A DNA stretch of 64,000 bases from contig JBJZOS010000002.1 in assembly GCA_046269235.1 (NCBI GenBank), positions 310,001-374,000 on the forward strand, read 5' to 3'. The translations under genes and the position numbers were made by a program. The stretch is from Soonwooa sp032078105 (GTDB lineage: Bacteria > Bacteroidota > Bacteroidia > Flavobacteriales > Weeksellaceae). The notes below the pieces were generated by a model. That model worked only from the letters and a program-made list of their open reading frames with translations. It made no database searches and was not told where the DNA came from. Position 1 is the first letter of the stretch. Each line of letters begins with the position of its first letter. Below, in pieces: positions 7,702 to 15,182 of this stretch.

Positions 7702-9822
7702 TTATTTTTTTAAAGATTTAATACCCATTTCAAAAAGTGCAAATGATAACAAATCGCCATTTTCACCAATTACTTGGTCTGTAGAACGACCGGCGCCGTG
7801 ACCTGCATTCTTTTCGATTCTTAACAATATTGGATTTTTACAAGATTGTTTTTCCTGTAATTCTGCACCAAATTTAAACGAATGTGCTGGCACAACTCTG
7901 TCATCATGATCGCTGGTAATAATCATCGTAGAAGGATAGCATACGCCTTTTTTAACATTGTGAACTGGCGAATAAGATTTTAGATAATCGAACATCTCTT
8001 TAGAATCTTCAGCTGTACCATAATCGTAAGACCAGCCCGCTCCCGCCGTGAATTTGTTATAACGCAACATATCCAAAACGCCAACACCTGGGAAAGCAAC
8101 TTTTGCAAGATTAGGACGCATCGTCATCGTTGCACCAACTAACAAGCCACCGTTAGATCTTCCAGAAAGCGCCATATAATTCTTTGATGTATAACCTTTA
8201 GCTTGTAGATATTCTGCTGCTGCGATAAAGTCTTCGAACACATTTTTCTTTTGTTGTTTGGTTCCTGCGTCGTGCCATTTTTTACCATATTCGCCGCCGC
8301 CACGGATGTTTGGTACCGCATAGATACCTCCGTTTTCCATCCAGATGGCGTTAACTACAGAAAATGCTGGTTGCAAACTAACATTAAAGCCACCATAAGA
8401 ATAAAGGATTGTAGGATTTTTGCCATCCATTTTCAGACCTTTTTTATAGTTGATCATCATCGGGATTTTAGTTCCATCTTTTGATGTAAAGAAAACCTGC
8501 TCTGACACAAAATTCTCTGACTGAAAATCCACTATTGGATGTTGCGTTTGACGAGAAGTCCCCGTAGCGATGTTATAACGGTACACACTAGATGGCGTGA
8601 CATAGTTTGTAAAAGTGAAATAAACATCTTGATCACCAGATTTTCCGCCAAAACCAGCAATGTTTCCTTTACCTGGTAGTTCGATATTTCTAACTAATTT
8701 TCCAGTTTTATCATATTGTTTAACCTGATCAATCGCATCAATCATGTAGGTTGCAAAGAAGTAACCACCGCCAAATGTTATTCCTAAAACATTTTCAGTT
8801 TCTGGGATAACATTAGTCCATTTATCTTGTTTTGGATTTGACATATTTGCCTTTACCAAACGACCATTAGGCGCATCTTTATCCGTGTAAATAAATAGAT
8901 TTTCGCCATCGTTATCAATAACATTTGCATTGATGTCAAAACCTTTTACAAGTTGTACAAAATCACCATTTTTTTGTAAATCTTTTACATATAATTCGTT
9001 ACCGTTGGTAGCATTAGCAGCGGTAATAACGAGAAATCTTTCATCTTCTGTTAGACTAGCACCTAGATATCTTCTTGGCATTTTTTCACCACCAAAAATT
9101 AATTGGTCTTCAGATTGCTTTGTTCCTAATTTGTGGAAGTAAACCTTGTGTTTATCGGTCATACCAGAAAGTAATGTACCTTCTTTAGGCTTATCGTAGC
9201 TTGAGTAGTAGAAGCCTTCGTCACCTTGCCATGCAATTCCGCTGAATTTAACATCGAGCAAAGTATCATCGATTTGTTTTTTGGTTTCGGTGTCGATAAT
9301 GATAATTTTATTCCAATCGCTACCACCTTCTGAAATGGAATAGGCCGCTAAATTTCCTTTTTTATTAAAAGAAATATTTGACATTGAGGTCGTTCCTTTT
9401 TCTGAAAACTTATTGGGGTCAAGAAAAACTTCTGCGGTTTTTAAACTTCTGCTATTACGATAGAGGACAGATTGCGCTTGTAACCCATCGTTTTTATAAA
9501 AATAAGTATAACTTCCTTCTTTGAAGGGCGCAGAGATTTTTTCGTAGTTCCAAAGTTTCTTTAATTGATCTTTAATCTCTTGTCTATAAGGTATTTTCGA
9601 AAGATAATCTTGAGAATAGGCAACTTCTTCGTCAACCCATTTTTTAGTTGCTGGAGAATCATTTTCTAGATCGCGATAAGGATCAGCTACTTGCGTCCCA
9701 AAATAATTATCAACTTGGTTTCCTTTTTCTGCTTTTGGGTAAGAACCTAATTTCATTTTCTGAGCATAAGTATTGGTAAAAAACATCAAACTGATACTAA
9801 GTACAGTATATCTTAATTTCAT
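7702..9822 (-). CDS. Prolyl oligopeptidase (prolyl endopeptidase), family S9A
   Basis: Cleaves short peptides after proline. The 706-residue protein has a signal peptide ending near AQK, so it should be periplasmic like the enzyme of Flavobacterium (Elizabethkingia) meningosepticum, whose length it matches. The N-terminal beta-propeller (about 80-420) is followed by an alpha/beta hydrolase domain. The nucleophile is in GRSNGG (about 556), the Asp in SDHDDRV (about 638) and the His in GHGAGRS (His675). A TAnnTTTG -7 box (plus strand CAAAAATA, 9840-9847) precedes it. It is one gene downstream of a TPR protein but separated by 95 bp and has its own terminator. Confidence 0.95.
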   Translation of the reverse strand: MKLRYTVLSISLMFFTNTYAQKMKLGSYPKAEKGNQVDNYFGTQVADPYRDLENDSPATKKWVDEEVAYSQDYLSKIPYRQEIKDQLKKLWNYEKISAPFKEGSYTYFYKNDGLQAQSVLYRNSRSLKTAEVFLDPNKFSEKGTTSMSNISFNKKGNLAAYSISEGGSDWNKIIIIDTETKKQIDDTLLDVKFSGIAWQGDEGFYYSSYDKPKEGTLLSGMTDKHKVYFHKLGTKQSEDQLIFGGEKMPRRYLGASLTEDERFLVITAANATNGNELYVKDLQKNGDFVQLVKGFDINANVIDNDGENLFIYTDKDAPNGRLVKANMSNPKQDKWTNVIPETENVLGITFGGGYFFATYMIDAIDQVKQYDKTGKLVRNIELPGKGNIAGFGGKSGDQDVYFTFTNYVTPSSVYRYNIATGTSRQTQHPIVDFQSENFVSEQVFFTSKDGTKIPMMINYKKGLKMDGKNPTILYSYGGFNVSLQPAFSVVNAIWMENGGIYAVPNIRGGGEYGKKWHDAGTKQQKKNVFEDFIAAAEYLQAKGYTSKNYMALSGRSNGGLLVGATMTMRPNLAKVAFPGVGVLDMLRYNKFTAGAGWSYDYGTAEDSKEMFDYLKSYSPVHNVKKGVCYPSTMIITSDHDDRVVPAHSFKFGAELQEKQSCKNPILLRIEKNAGHGAGRSTDQVIGENGDLLSFALFEMGIKSLKK

Positions 9823-9917
9823 ATAATATTTATTTCTATCAAAAATACAGAAAGTTTCAAAATAAAAAAATCTTTCAGCTTAACCGGAAGATTTAGTTTT
9901 AGAAATGGTTCAATTTT

Positions 9918-10565
9918 TTATTTAGCGGATTGACCTAAAAAATACTCTGCTTCCATCTTTCCCCAGTTAGGATCAAGAGGAGTTTTGATTTTGTAAGTTC
10001 CGAATTGCGAAATTGCTTGTTTAAAAAGTTCGATCCCTCTTGTCTTGCTACCACCAAATTGTTCCGGTGTAAAGTAAGTGTCTTCTGCTTCTAGCAAAGT
10101 CACTCTTGGGTTGTTAGCATCCAAGGCTTTGGCTTTTGCTAAGTGTTGTTGCGCTTCTTGTCCGTAAGTCATAAATCGAGACATTGGATCAACCATCATT
10201 TTTAAACTTGCAGACATTTTTTTAAGTACATAAACTTCAGAATTATTTGGACTAAGTTCGTCTGCTTTTGCAATGTATTTATCAGCTTCTGCAGCAACTG
10301 CATCCAATTCTGACAATTTGTTGGTGCGCATTAATAATCTAGCCTTTTGGATGGTTGAAAATGCGGCGTAGTAGAACGGTAACCATTGTTTTGATTCTTT
10401 GGTTCCGATTCTGTCAAAGTCATTAGCCAAAGCTGTGAAGTCGTCAGGATTCATGATAGTTTCAACTTTAGATATTTTGTCTGTCATGGCTTTATCATAA
10501 GCTGATTGCGCAAAAGATTTAAATCCTACAAAAATAAATGCTGCGATTACGATTAAGTTTTTCAT
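9918..10565 (-). CDS. Periplasmic TPR-like protein
   Basis: A 215-residue protein with a signal peptide (cut near SFAQ) and helical repeats: AYDKAMTDKISKVETIMNPD, KLSELDAVAAEADKYIAKAD, and QHLAKAKALDANNPRVTLLE are TPR-like helices. The conserved ending LDPNWGKMEAEYFLGQ is seen in many flavobacterial orthologues, which have no proven role. It follows the TonB-dependent receptor gene by 105 bp on the same strand, and both carry similar LytTR-like repeats upstream. The two may be one envelope function under one response regulator. Confidence 0.8.
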   Translation of the reverse strand: MKNLIVIAAFIFVGFKSFAQSAYDKAMTDKISKVETIMNPDDFTALANDFDRIGTKESKQWLPFYYAAFSTIQKARLLMRTNKLSELDAVAAEADKYIAKADELSPNNSEVYVLKKMSASLKMMVDPMSRFMTYGQEAQQHLAKAKALDANNPRVTLLEAEDTYFTPEQFGGSKTRGIELFKQAISQFGTYKIKTPLDPNWGKMEAEYFLGQSAK

Positions 10566-10641
10566 AATATAAAAATTTTGTTGTTTTAATGTCTTGGATC
10601 TAATTTAAGTTCAAAAAGTATTTGATTTAAAATAAATTCTA

Positions 10642-10671
10642 CCGAAAGGTCAATTTCTGATATCGAACCGT
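10642..10671 (-). promoter_or_regulatory. LytTR-like direct repeats before the TPR gene
   Basis: On the minus strand ACCTTTCGG (10650-10642) is preceded 21 bp upstream by ACGGTTCGA (10671-10663). The LytTR consensus is two 9-mers [TA][AC][CA]GTTN[AG][TG] with 12-13 bp between. The near copy has one mismatch and the far copy two. The bases just downstream (GAATTTATTTTAA) resemble those after the better site before the receptor gene. Confidence 0.4.
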
Positions 10672-12881
10672 TAGAGATTATTGTTAATAGCATCATTGGT
10701 TTTGTCAATGCCAAAACTTATAAACGCCCCGATAAACACAAAAGTGTCATAAGCCGGCAAAACGGAGCTACGGCGCATCCCGTCTTGAGAATAATTATAT
10801 CCGAACACATTTTTCGTTCCTAAAATATTATTAATCCCCAGTACAATAACGGTGTTTGCTTTATTATCAGTTCGTCCAATGCTTGGCACGTAATTAATAC
10901 TAAAATTAAGCGCACTATAATCTTTAAGATGTCCTTGGTGTCTTATACTACTATTAGAATTCTGCGTCAAATCGTAATAAGGGCGAGGAGAAGCGTAAGT
11001 GTATGAAAGATTAAATCCTGTTTTCCAGTTTAGAACAAATTTTTTAGCCACTGCGGAAAGCGTGTGTTTTGCAGCGAAAGTTGGCGTTAAACTCCTTGGA
11101 AAATTCATGAAATTGCGCTCTGTATTGAGGTAAGAATACGTCAACCAATAGTCGATCCCTTTAATGGATTTTCGATCTCTCCAGAATATCTCCATTCCTT
11201 TTGCAAAGCCACTTCCGGAGTTGTCAATCGCTGTTTGGAAATCTGCACTTCCAACCGTTTTTATCAAATAAGAATAATCTTTGTAGAAAGCTTCCAATCG
11301 AAGACTTCGCCCATCTGCATTATGTTGAAGTTGGAAAATGTAGTGATCAGCTTTTTGAAAACCTAATCGCGCATTTGAGTTTATGAATTTGCTTTCAGGA
11401 TTTTGATAATAAATACCGTAAGCCAAGGACGATACCCAAGTATCCGAGATTTTATAAGCCATAGAAACTCTAGGTGCAAGGTTCCATTTATCAAGATTGC
11501 TAGAATGTTCTGCTCTTGCGCCAAGGCTCAACGAAAAGTTTCGGTTAATAGCTAAATTAGTTTCTGCAAAGCCAGAAGAAATTAGATCGGTAAAATGTTT
11601 TTTGTAACCTCCGAACTGAGAATCTTCGATTGAATTATTAAACTCCAAACCCGTTCTTAAAACACTTATTTTGCTAATTTTTCGTTCTACAACGGCTTTT
11701 GTATTAACATAATTTCCTTTTGAATAGATTGCAAATGGATCGGATGCAATGCCATTTTCAAAGTTTGTAAAGTCTAAATTATTTTGATTAAAACTGTAAG
11801 AAGCACTTAGGTTGACTCTATATTTCCCGAATTTTTCTTTATAGGAAAGTGTTTGGAAGGTATAATTAGATTTTAGATCAACTTCACTTCTGCCAATATT
11901 TGGTTCTAAACTAAGATTATTAACGCCCATACTTCCTGTCTGGAAATTACCATAATACTTGATAAAACCACCTTTTTTAGTTTTAATTCTTAAATTGGCA
12001 TCCGATCCGAAACCATTGGGATTTTTAGTAAAATCTGTGTTGGTATTAAGCACGCCATTTATTAATCCAAGGTTACTGTAGTTCGCAGAAACGCCCCAAG
12101 AAGCGGTTTTACTCTCATTTAATTTTTGATAATTAGCACCAGCAAACAACGGTGACAAAGAGAAATCATAAGAAGTTGTGCTCGGCAAGTCCACACTTTC
12201 TAGCAACAAAACCGAAGACAAAGCCTGTCCATATTGCGCAGAATATCCACCACTCGAAAAAACATTTCCTTTGAATAATGACGTATTAAAACGATCTCGT
12301 CCTGATAATCCTGGTGTCGATTGCGAGAAATAATTATTCACCAAAGTCCCATCAATAAAAATTTTGGTTTCGCCAGCCGTACCACCACGAACAAAAAGTC
12401 CTTCGGATTCACCCACTTTTTGCACCCCTGGAAGATAACCCATAGCTGATGTAACTTGTCCATCGGCTCCTGCGGTTGTATAGATGTCAAGAGGCGTCAG
12501 CAAGGCAGTAGCACGCTTTTTATCACTCGCTTCGATGCTTCCGGCTGTAATTACGACAACATCTATTTCGTTAAGACTTTCCTTTAGATTTGTATTAATT
12601 ATAATATCACTTGATTCTACATGAATACTTTGTTCAGAATTTTCATATTTGGGATGGCTAAAAACCAAAATTTTTGCACCTTTTTCATCCGTCTGAAATT
12701 TGTAATTACCCTCGGCATCAGTTGTTGCGCCATCATAAGAATCTTTCAAGCTAACATTAACATCTTTAACGGGTTTGTTTTTATAAAGCACTTTTCCAGA
12801 TATGTTAACCTGAGCAAACGAAAACGCTGCAACACTTGTACAAGTAAAAATCATTGTTCTTAATGCAAAATGGGAAATCAT
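10671..12881 (-). CDS. TonB-dependent receptor with carboxypeptidase-like N-terminal domain
   Basis: Outer-membrane active transporter; the ligand is unknown. The 736-residue protein has a signal peptide (cut near SFAQ), a carboxypeptidase-regulatory-like domain (about 25-108: VNISGKVLYKNKPVKDVNVS), a plug domain (about 120-225, with GVQKVGESEGLFVRGGTAGE), and a C-terminal beta-barrel ending in FIGAFISFGI then a short polar tail. It lacks the SusD partner found in glycan PULs, so a metal, siderophore or peptide ligand is more likely. It may share control with the TPR gene downstream. A TAnnTTTG -7 box (plus strand CAAAATTA, 12904-12911) lies upstream without a -33 element, consistent with activator dependence. 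Confidence 0.92.
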   Translation of the reverse strand: MISHFALRTMIFTCTSVAAFSFAQVNISGKVLYKNKPVKDVNVSLKDSYDGATTDAEGNYKFQTDEKGAKILVFSHPKYENSEQSIHVESSDIIINTNLKESLNEIDVVVITAGSIEASDKKRATALLTPLDIYTTAGADGQVTSAMGYLPGVQKVGESEGLFVRGGTAGETKIFIDGTLVNNYFSQSTPGLSGRDRFNTSLFKGNVFSSGGYSAQYGQALSSVLLLESVDLPSTTSYDFSLSPLFAGANYQKLNESKTASWGVSANYSNLGLINGVLNTNTDFTKNPNGFGSDANLRIKTKKGGFIKYYGNFQTGSMGVNNLSLEPNIGRSEVDLKSNYTFQTLSYKEKFGKYRVNLSASYSFNQNNLDFTNFENGIASDPFAIYSKGNYVNTKAVVERKISKISVLRTGLEFNNSIEDSQFGGYKKHFTDLISSGFAETNLAINRNFSLSLGARAEHSSNLDKWNLAPRVSMAYKISDTWVSSLAYGIYYQNPESKFINSNARLGFQKADHYIFQLQHNADGRSLRLEAFYKDYSYLIKTVGSADFQTAIDNSGSGFAKGMEIFWRDRKSIKGIDYWLTYSYLNTERNFMNFPRSLTPTFAAKHTLSAVAKKFVLNWKTGFNLSYTYASPRPYYDLTQNSNSSIRHQGHLKDYSALNFSINYVPSIGRTDNKANTVIVLGINNILGTKNVFGYNYSQDGMRRSSVLPAYDTFVFIGAFISFGIDKTNDAINNNL

Positions 12882-12944
12882 AGTTTGTTATTTGTTTATG
12901 GCTCAAAATTAATTGGCAAAAGCGCTGGTTAAAATAAATTTTTT

Positions 12945-12974
12945 CTGAACGGTAATATATCAAGACTGAATGGT
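12945..12974 (-). promoter_or_regulatory. LytTR-type operator upstream of the TonB-dependent receptor
   Basis: On the minus strand two direct repeats TTACCATTCAG (12976-12966) and TTACCGTTCAG (12955-12945) are spaced exactly 21 bp apart. ACCGTTCAG fits the LytTR consensus at all nine positions; ACCATTCAG differs by one. The operator is 64-93 bp before the ATG and about 34 bp before a -7 box that lacks a -33 partner, a good position for an activator. Confidence 0.55.
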
Positions 12975-13073
12975 AAATTGTAGTAATTTTGTTATTACTA
13001 CGAGTCTTAATTGTAAGCAAACAGATTGGCTTATATTTTGTAAAATCAAAAAAACAATATAAATCTTAAGATT

Positions 13074-13580
13074 ATGAAACCTACATTTTTACTCGGAGTT
13101 TTGGGCGCTGCCATTGCAGTTATGTCTTGTTCTACTCAAAATAAACACTACACAATCTATCCAAAAAGTGGTACTAATACGCAAGGATATGTAGACTTTT
13201 CACAAAAAGGAAAGGAAGTCACTATGAAGCTTAATGTCTATAATTTGAAACCGGGAGAACACGCTATCCATCTTCACGAGAAAGCAGATTGCTCAGCAAC
13301 TGATGGGACTTCAACTGGTGGACACTGGAATCCTGCAGGGGCGCAACATGGAAAATGGGAAACCGAACACTTTCACATGGGTGATATTGGAAACCTAAAA
13401 GCTGATGCAAACGGAACGGCACAATTGGAGTTTAAAACTGATAAATGGTGCATAGGATGTAGCGATGACAGTAAAAATATTATGGGAAAAGCAATCATTA
13501 TCCACGCTGATAAAGATGATTTTCATACACAACCGACAGGTAATGCGGGGGGAAGAGTCGCTTGTGTAGAGATAAAATAA
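13074..13580 (+). CDS. sodC: Superoxide dismutase [Cu-Zn], lipoprotein form
   Basis: Disproportionates superoxide in the periplasm. The 168-residue precursor has a lipobox AVMSC (Cys19), so it is likely membrane anchored. Metal ligands are all visible: HLHEK (HxH), GGHWNP, AQHGKW, HFHMGD (His and the Zn Asp), and IIHADKDD. The structural disulfide would join the Cys of KADCSAT to that of RVACVEIK. An additional CIGC pair in the loop before IMGKAI is not part of the standard fold. It is divergent from the TonB-dependent receptor, and the shared 190 bp spacer holds the LytTR-like operator. Confidence 0.95.
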   Translation: MKPTFLLGVLGAAIAVMSCSTQNKHYTIYPKSGTNTQGYVDFSQKGKEVTMKLNVYNLKPGEHAIHLHEKADCSATDGTSTGGHWNPAGAQHGKWETEHFHMGDIGNLKADANGTAQLEFKTDKWCIGCSDDSKNIMGKAIIIHADKDDFHTQPTGNAGGRVACVEIK

Positions 13581-13619
13581 ATTGGATCAACGTAACTCTG
13601 TGATTTGATCTTACGTCAT

Positions 13620-13666
13620 GTAATATAATTCTGTATCAAATAATTTTTGATACAGAATTGTATTAC
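13620..13666. terminator. Long hairpin between convergent genes
   Basis: Two 21-base arms (13620-13640 and 13646-13666) pair fully with a 5-base loop, allowing one G-U pair. It lies between the ends of sodC and the DUF4251 gene and probably serves both as terminator or 3' end protector. The following bases are T-rich but not a clean T run. Confidence 0.7.
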
Positions 13667-13673
13667 ATTGATT

Positions 13674-14201
13674 TTATTTTGTATTTAAATTTGAGATGTA
13701 ACCATCGTAACTAATGGGTTGTCTGTCCTTAGCGTTTGTTGATAAAAAGGCGCTGCCGTTTTTAAAAACTTCTAAAATAAATGTCGGTGTATTTGACTGG
13801 TCGTTGACATTAATTGTTACAATCCAATTTCCTTTTTTGTTTTGCGTTTTTGTAACTCGGAAATCTTTAGATTCGAATCTGAAAGAGTTCTTATTAAGAT
13901 CGCCATAAGTTGCATTGTATAATCTTCCAAAATAGGGAAGTCTCACTTCTAGTTTGTCCGATTTTAGATCAAAACCATACCCACTATCCAAATTTGTAAC
14001 TCTTGATGAAGTCGCACCAGGGATAGAATTCAGAACATTAATGACATCCAAATTGGTAGGCAAAGCCGATTTAGCATTAAACGTAAATTCTGTTTTTTCG
14101 ACCGCTGCATTTACCGCTGTGGTTTCCATATAGTTTTGCGTAGAACACGAACTTAGTGATAATAAAGCGAGACAAAATATCATTAAACTAAACTTTTTCA
14201 T
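13674..14201 (-). CDS. DUF4251 lipoprotein
   Basis: A 175-residue lipoprotein (lipobox LSLSSC, Cys19) of the DUF4251 family, a Bacteroidetes family of exported proteins of unknown role. Family features: FTFNAKSALPTNLDVINVLN near the mature N-terminus, LEVRLPYFGRLYNATYG in the centre and the ending PISYDGYI. I start at MKKFSLM (14201), where the signal peptide begins, not at the longer frame. A -7 box (plus strand CAAAATTA, 14226-14233) lies 24 bp upstream. Confidence 0.85.
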   Translation of the reverse strand: MKKFSLMIFCLALLSLSSCSTQNYMETTAVNAAVEKTEFTFNAKSALPTNLDVINVLNSIPGATSSRVTNLDSGYGFDLKSDKLEVRLPYFGRLYNATYGDLNKNSFRFESKDFRVTKTQNKKGNWIVTINVNDQSNTPTFILEVFKNGSAFLSTNAKDRQPISYDGYISNLNTK

Positions 14202-14308
14202 AATTATCTTTTGTTTAGGATACAGCAAAATTAATGCTATTTAGGATTTGATTTCAGATATTTGGAATAATAATTGTTAATTGGAAAATATTTATAAAAT
14301 CCGGAACT

Positions 14309-15112
14309 ATGAAAGTTACAAAAATATTAGGACTAGGCGCAATATCAATGTCAATGATAGCCTGTGTAACGAATCCCGTAACAGGACGTTCTTCGTTACA
14401 AATAGCAAACAATTCCGAGATCGCTACAATGGCGTCTCAAGAGTACAAAACAACTTTGTCAAAATCAAAAGTTATTAGTGGTACAGCGGAAGCTAACCGT
14501 GTGAAAAATGTCGGAAACCGCATAAAACAAGCAGCAGAAAAATACTATACAAGCATTGGTCGACAGTCGGACTTGGCGAATTATAATTGGGAGTTTAACC
14601 TTTTGCAAGATTCTCAACTTAATGCTTGGTGTATGCCTGGTGGTAAAGTTGCCGTCTATACTGGGATTCTTCCGGTTACTAAGGATGATAATGGTTTAGC
14701 TGTTGTTATGGGACACGAGATCTCTCATGCTTTGGCTGGCCATGGTAACGAACGTATTTCTCAAGCTATGCTAGCGCAATATGGTGGTTCTATTTTAGGA
14801 AGTTCTATTAACAACTCGCAATGGGCTAGTGTTTTCCAACAAGTTTATCCAATAGGGGCACAAGTAGGACTATTAGCTTATGGTAGAAAACAAGAGCTAG
14901 AAGCTGATAAAATGGGATTATATCTTATGGGGATGGCTGGTTACGATCCTAGAACAGCACCAGCTTTTTGGGAAAGAATGGAAGCTTCTTCTAAAGGAAA
15001 TGCGGTACCTCAATTCTTGTCAACCCACCCAAATCCATCGAGTAGAATTGCGGATATAAATGAAGCAATGCCACAAGCTCTAGAATATTACAAAGCTGCA
15101 GGCGGAAAATAA
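14309..15112 (+). CDS. M48 family metallopeptidase, lipoprotein
   Basis: Zinc endopeptidase of the LoiP/YggG-BepA branch that degrades misfolded envelope proteins. The 267-residue precursor has a lipobox ISMSMIAC (Cys19) followed by the family signature TNPVTGRSSLQI. The active site is GHEISHALAGH (HExxH) and the third zinc ligand is the Glu of ELEADKMG. The C-terminal STHPNPSSRI is conserved. It has no extra TPR domain. It is monocistronic and ends before a strong terminator shared with clpC. Confidence 0.93.
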   Translation: MKVTKILGLGAISMSMIACVTNPVTGRSSLQIANNSEIATMASQEYKTTLSKSKVISGTAEANRVKNVGNRIKQAAEKYYTSIGRQSDLANYNWEFNLLQDSQLNAWCMPGGKVAVYTGILPVTKDDNGLAVVMGHEISHALAGHGNERISQAMLAQYGGSILGSSINNSQWASVFQQVYPIGAQVGLLAYGRKQELEADKMGLYLMGMAGYDPRTAPAFWERMEASSKGNAVPQFLSTHPNPSSRIADINEAMPQALEYYKAAGGK

Positions 15113-15131
15113 TTTTTAAAATTTAAAATAA

Positions 15132-15163
15132 AAAACGGGCACTCCAATTTGGGTGCCCGTTTT
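15132..15163. terminator. Bidirectional terminator
   Basis: AAAACGGGCAC (15132-15142) and GTGCCCGTTTT (15153-15163) form a GC-rich stem flanked by A and T runs, between the convergent M48 and clpC genes. Confidence 0.85.
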
Positions 15164-15182
15164 CATTTGCTATGAAATTATA

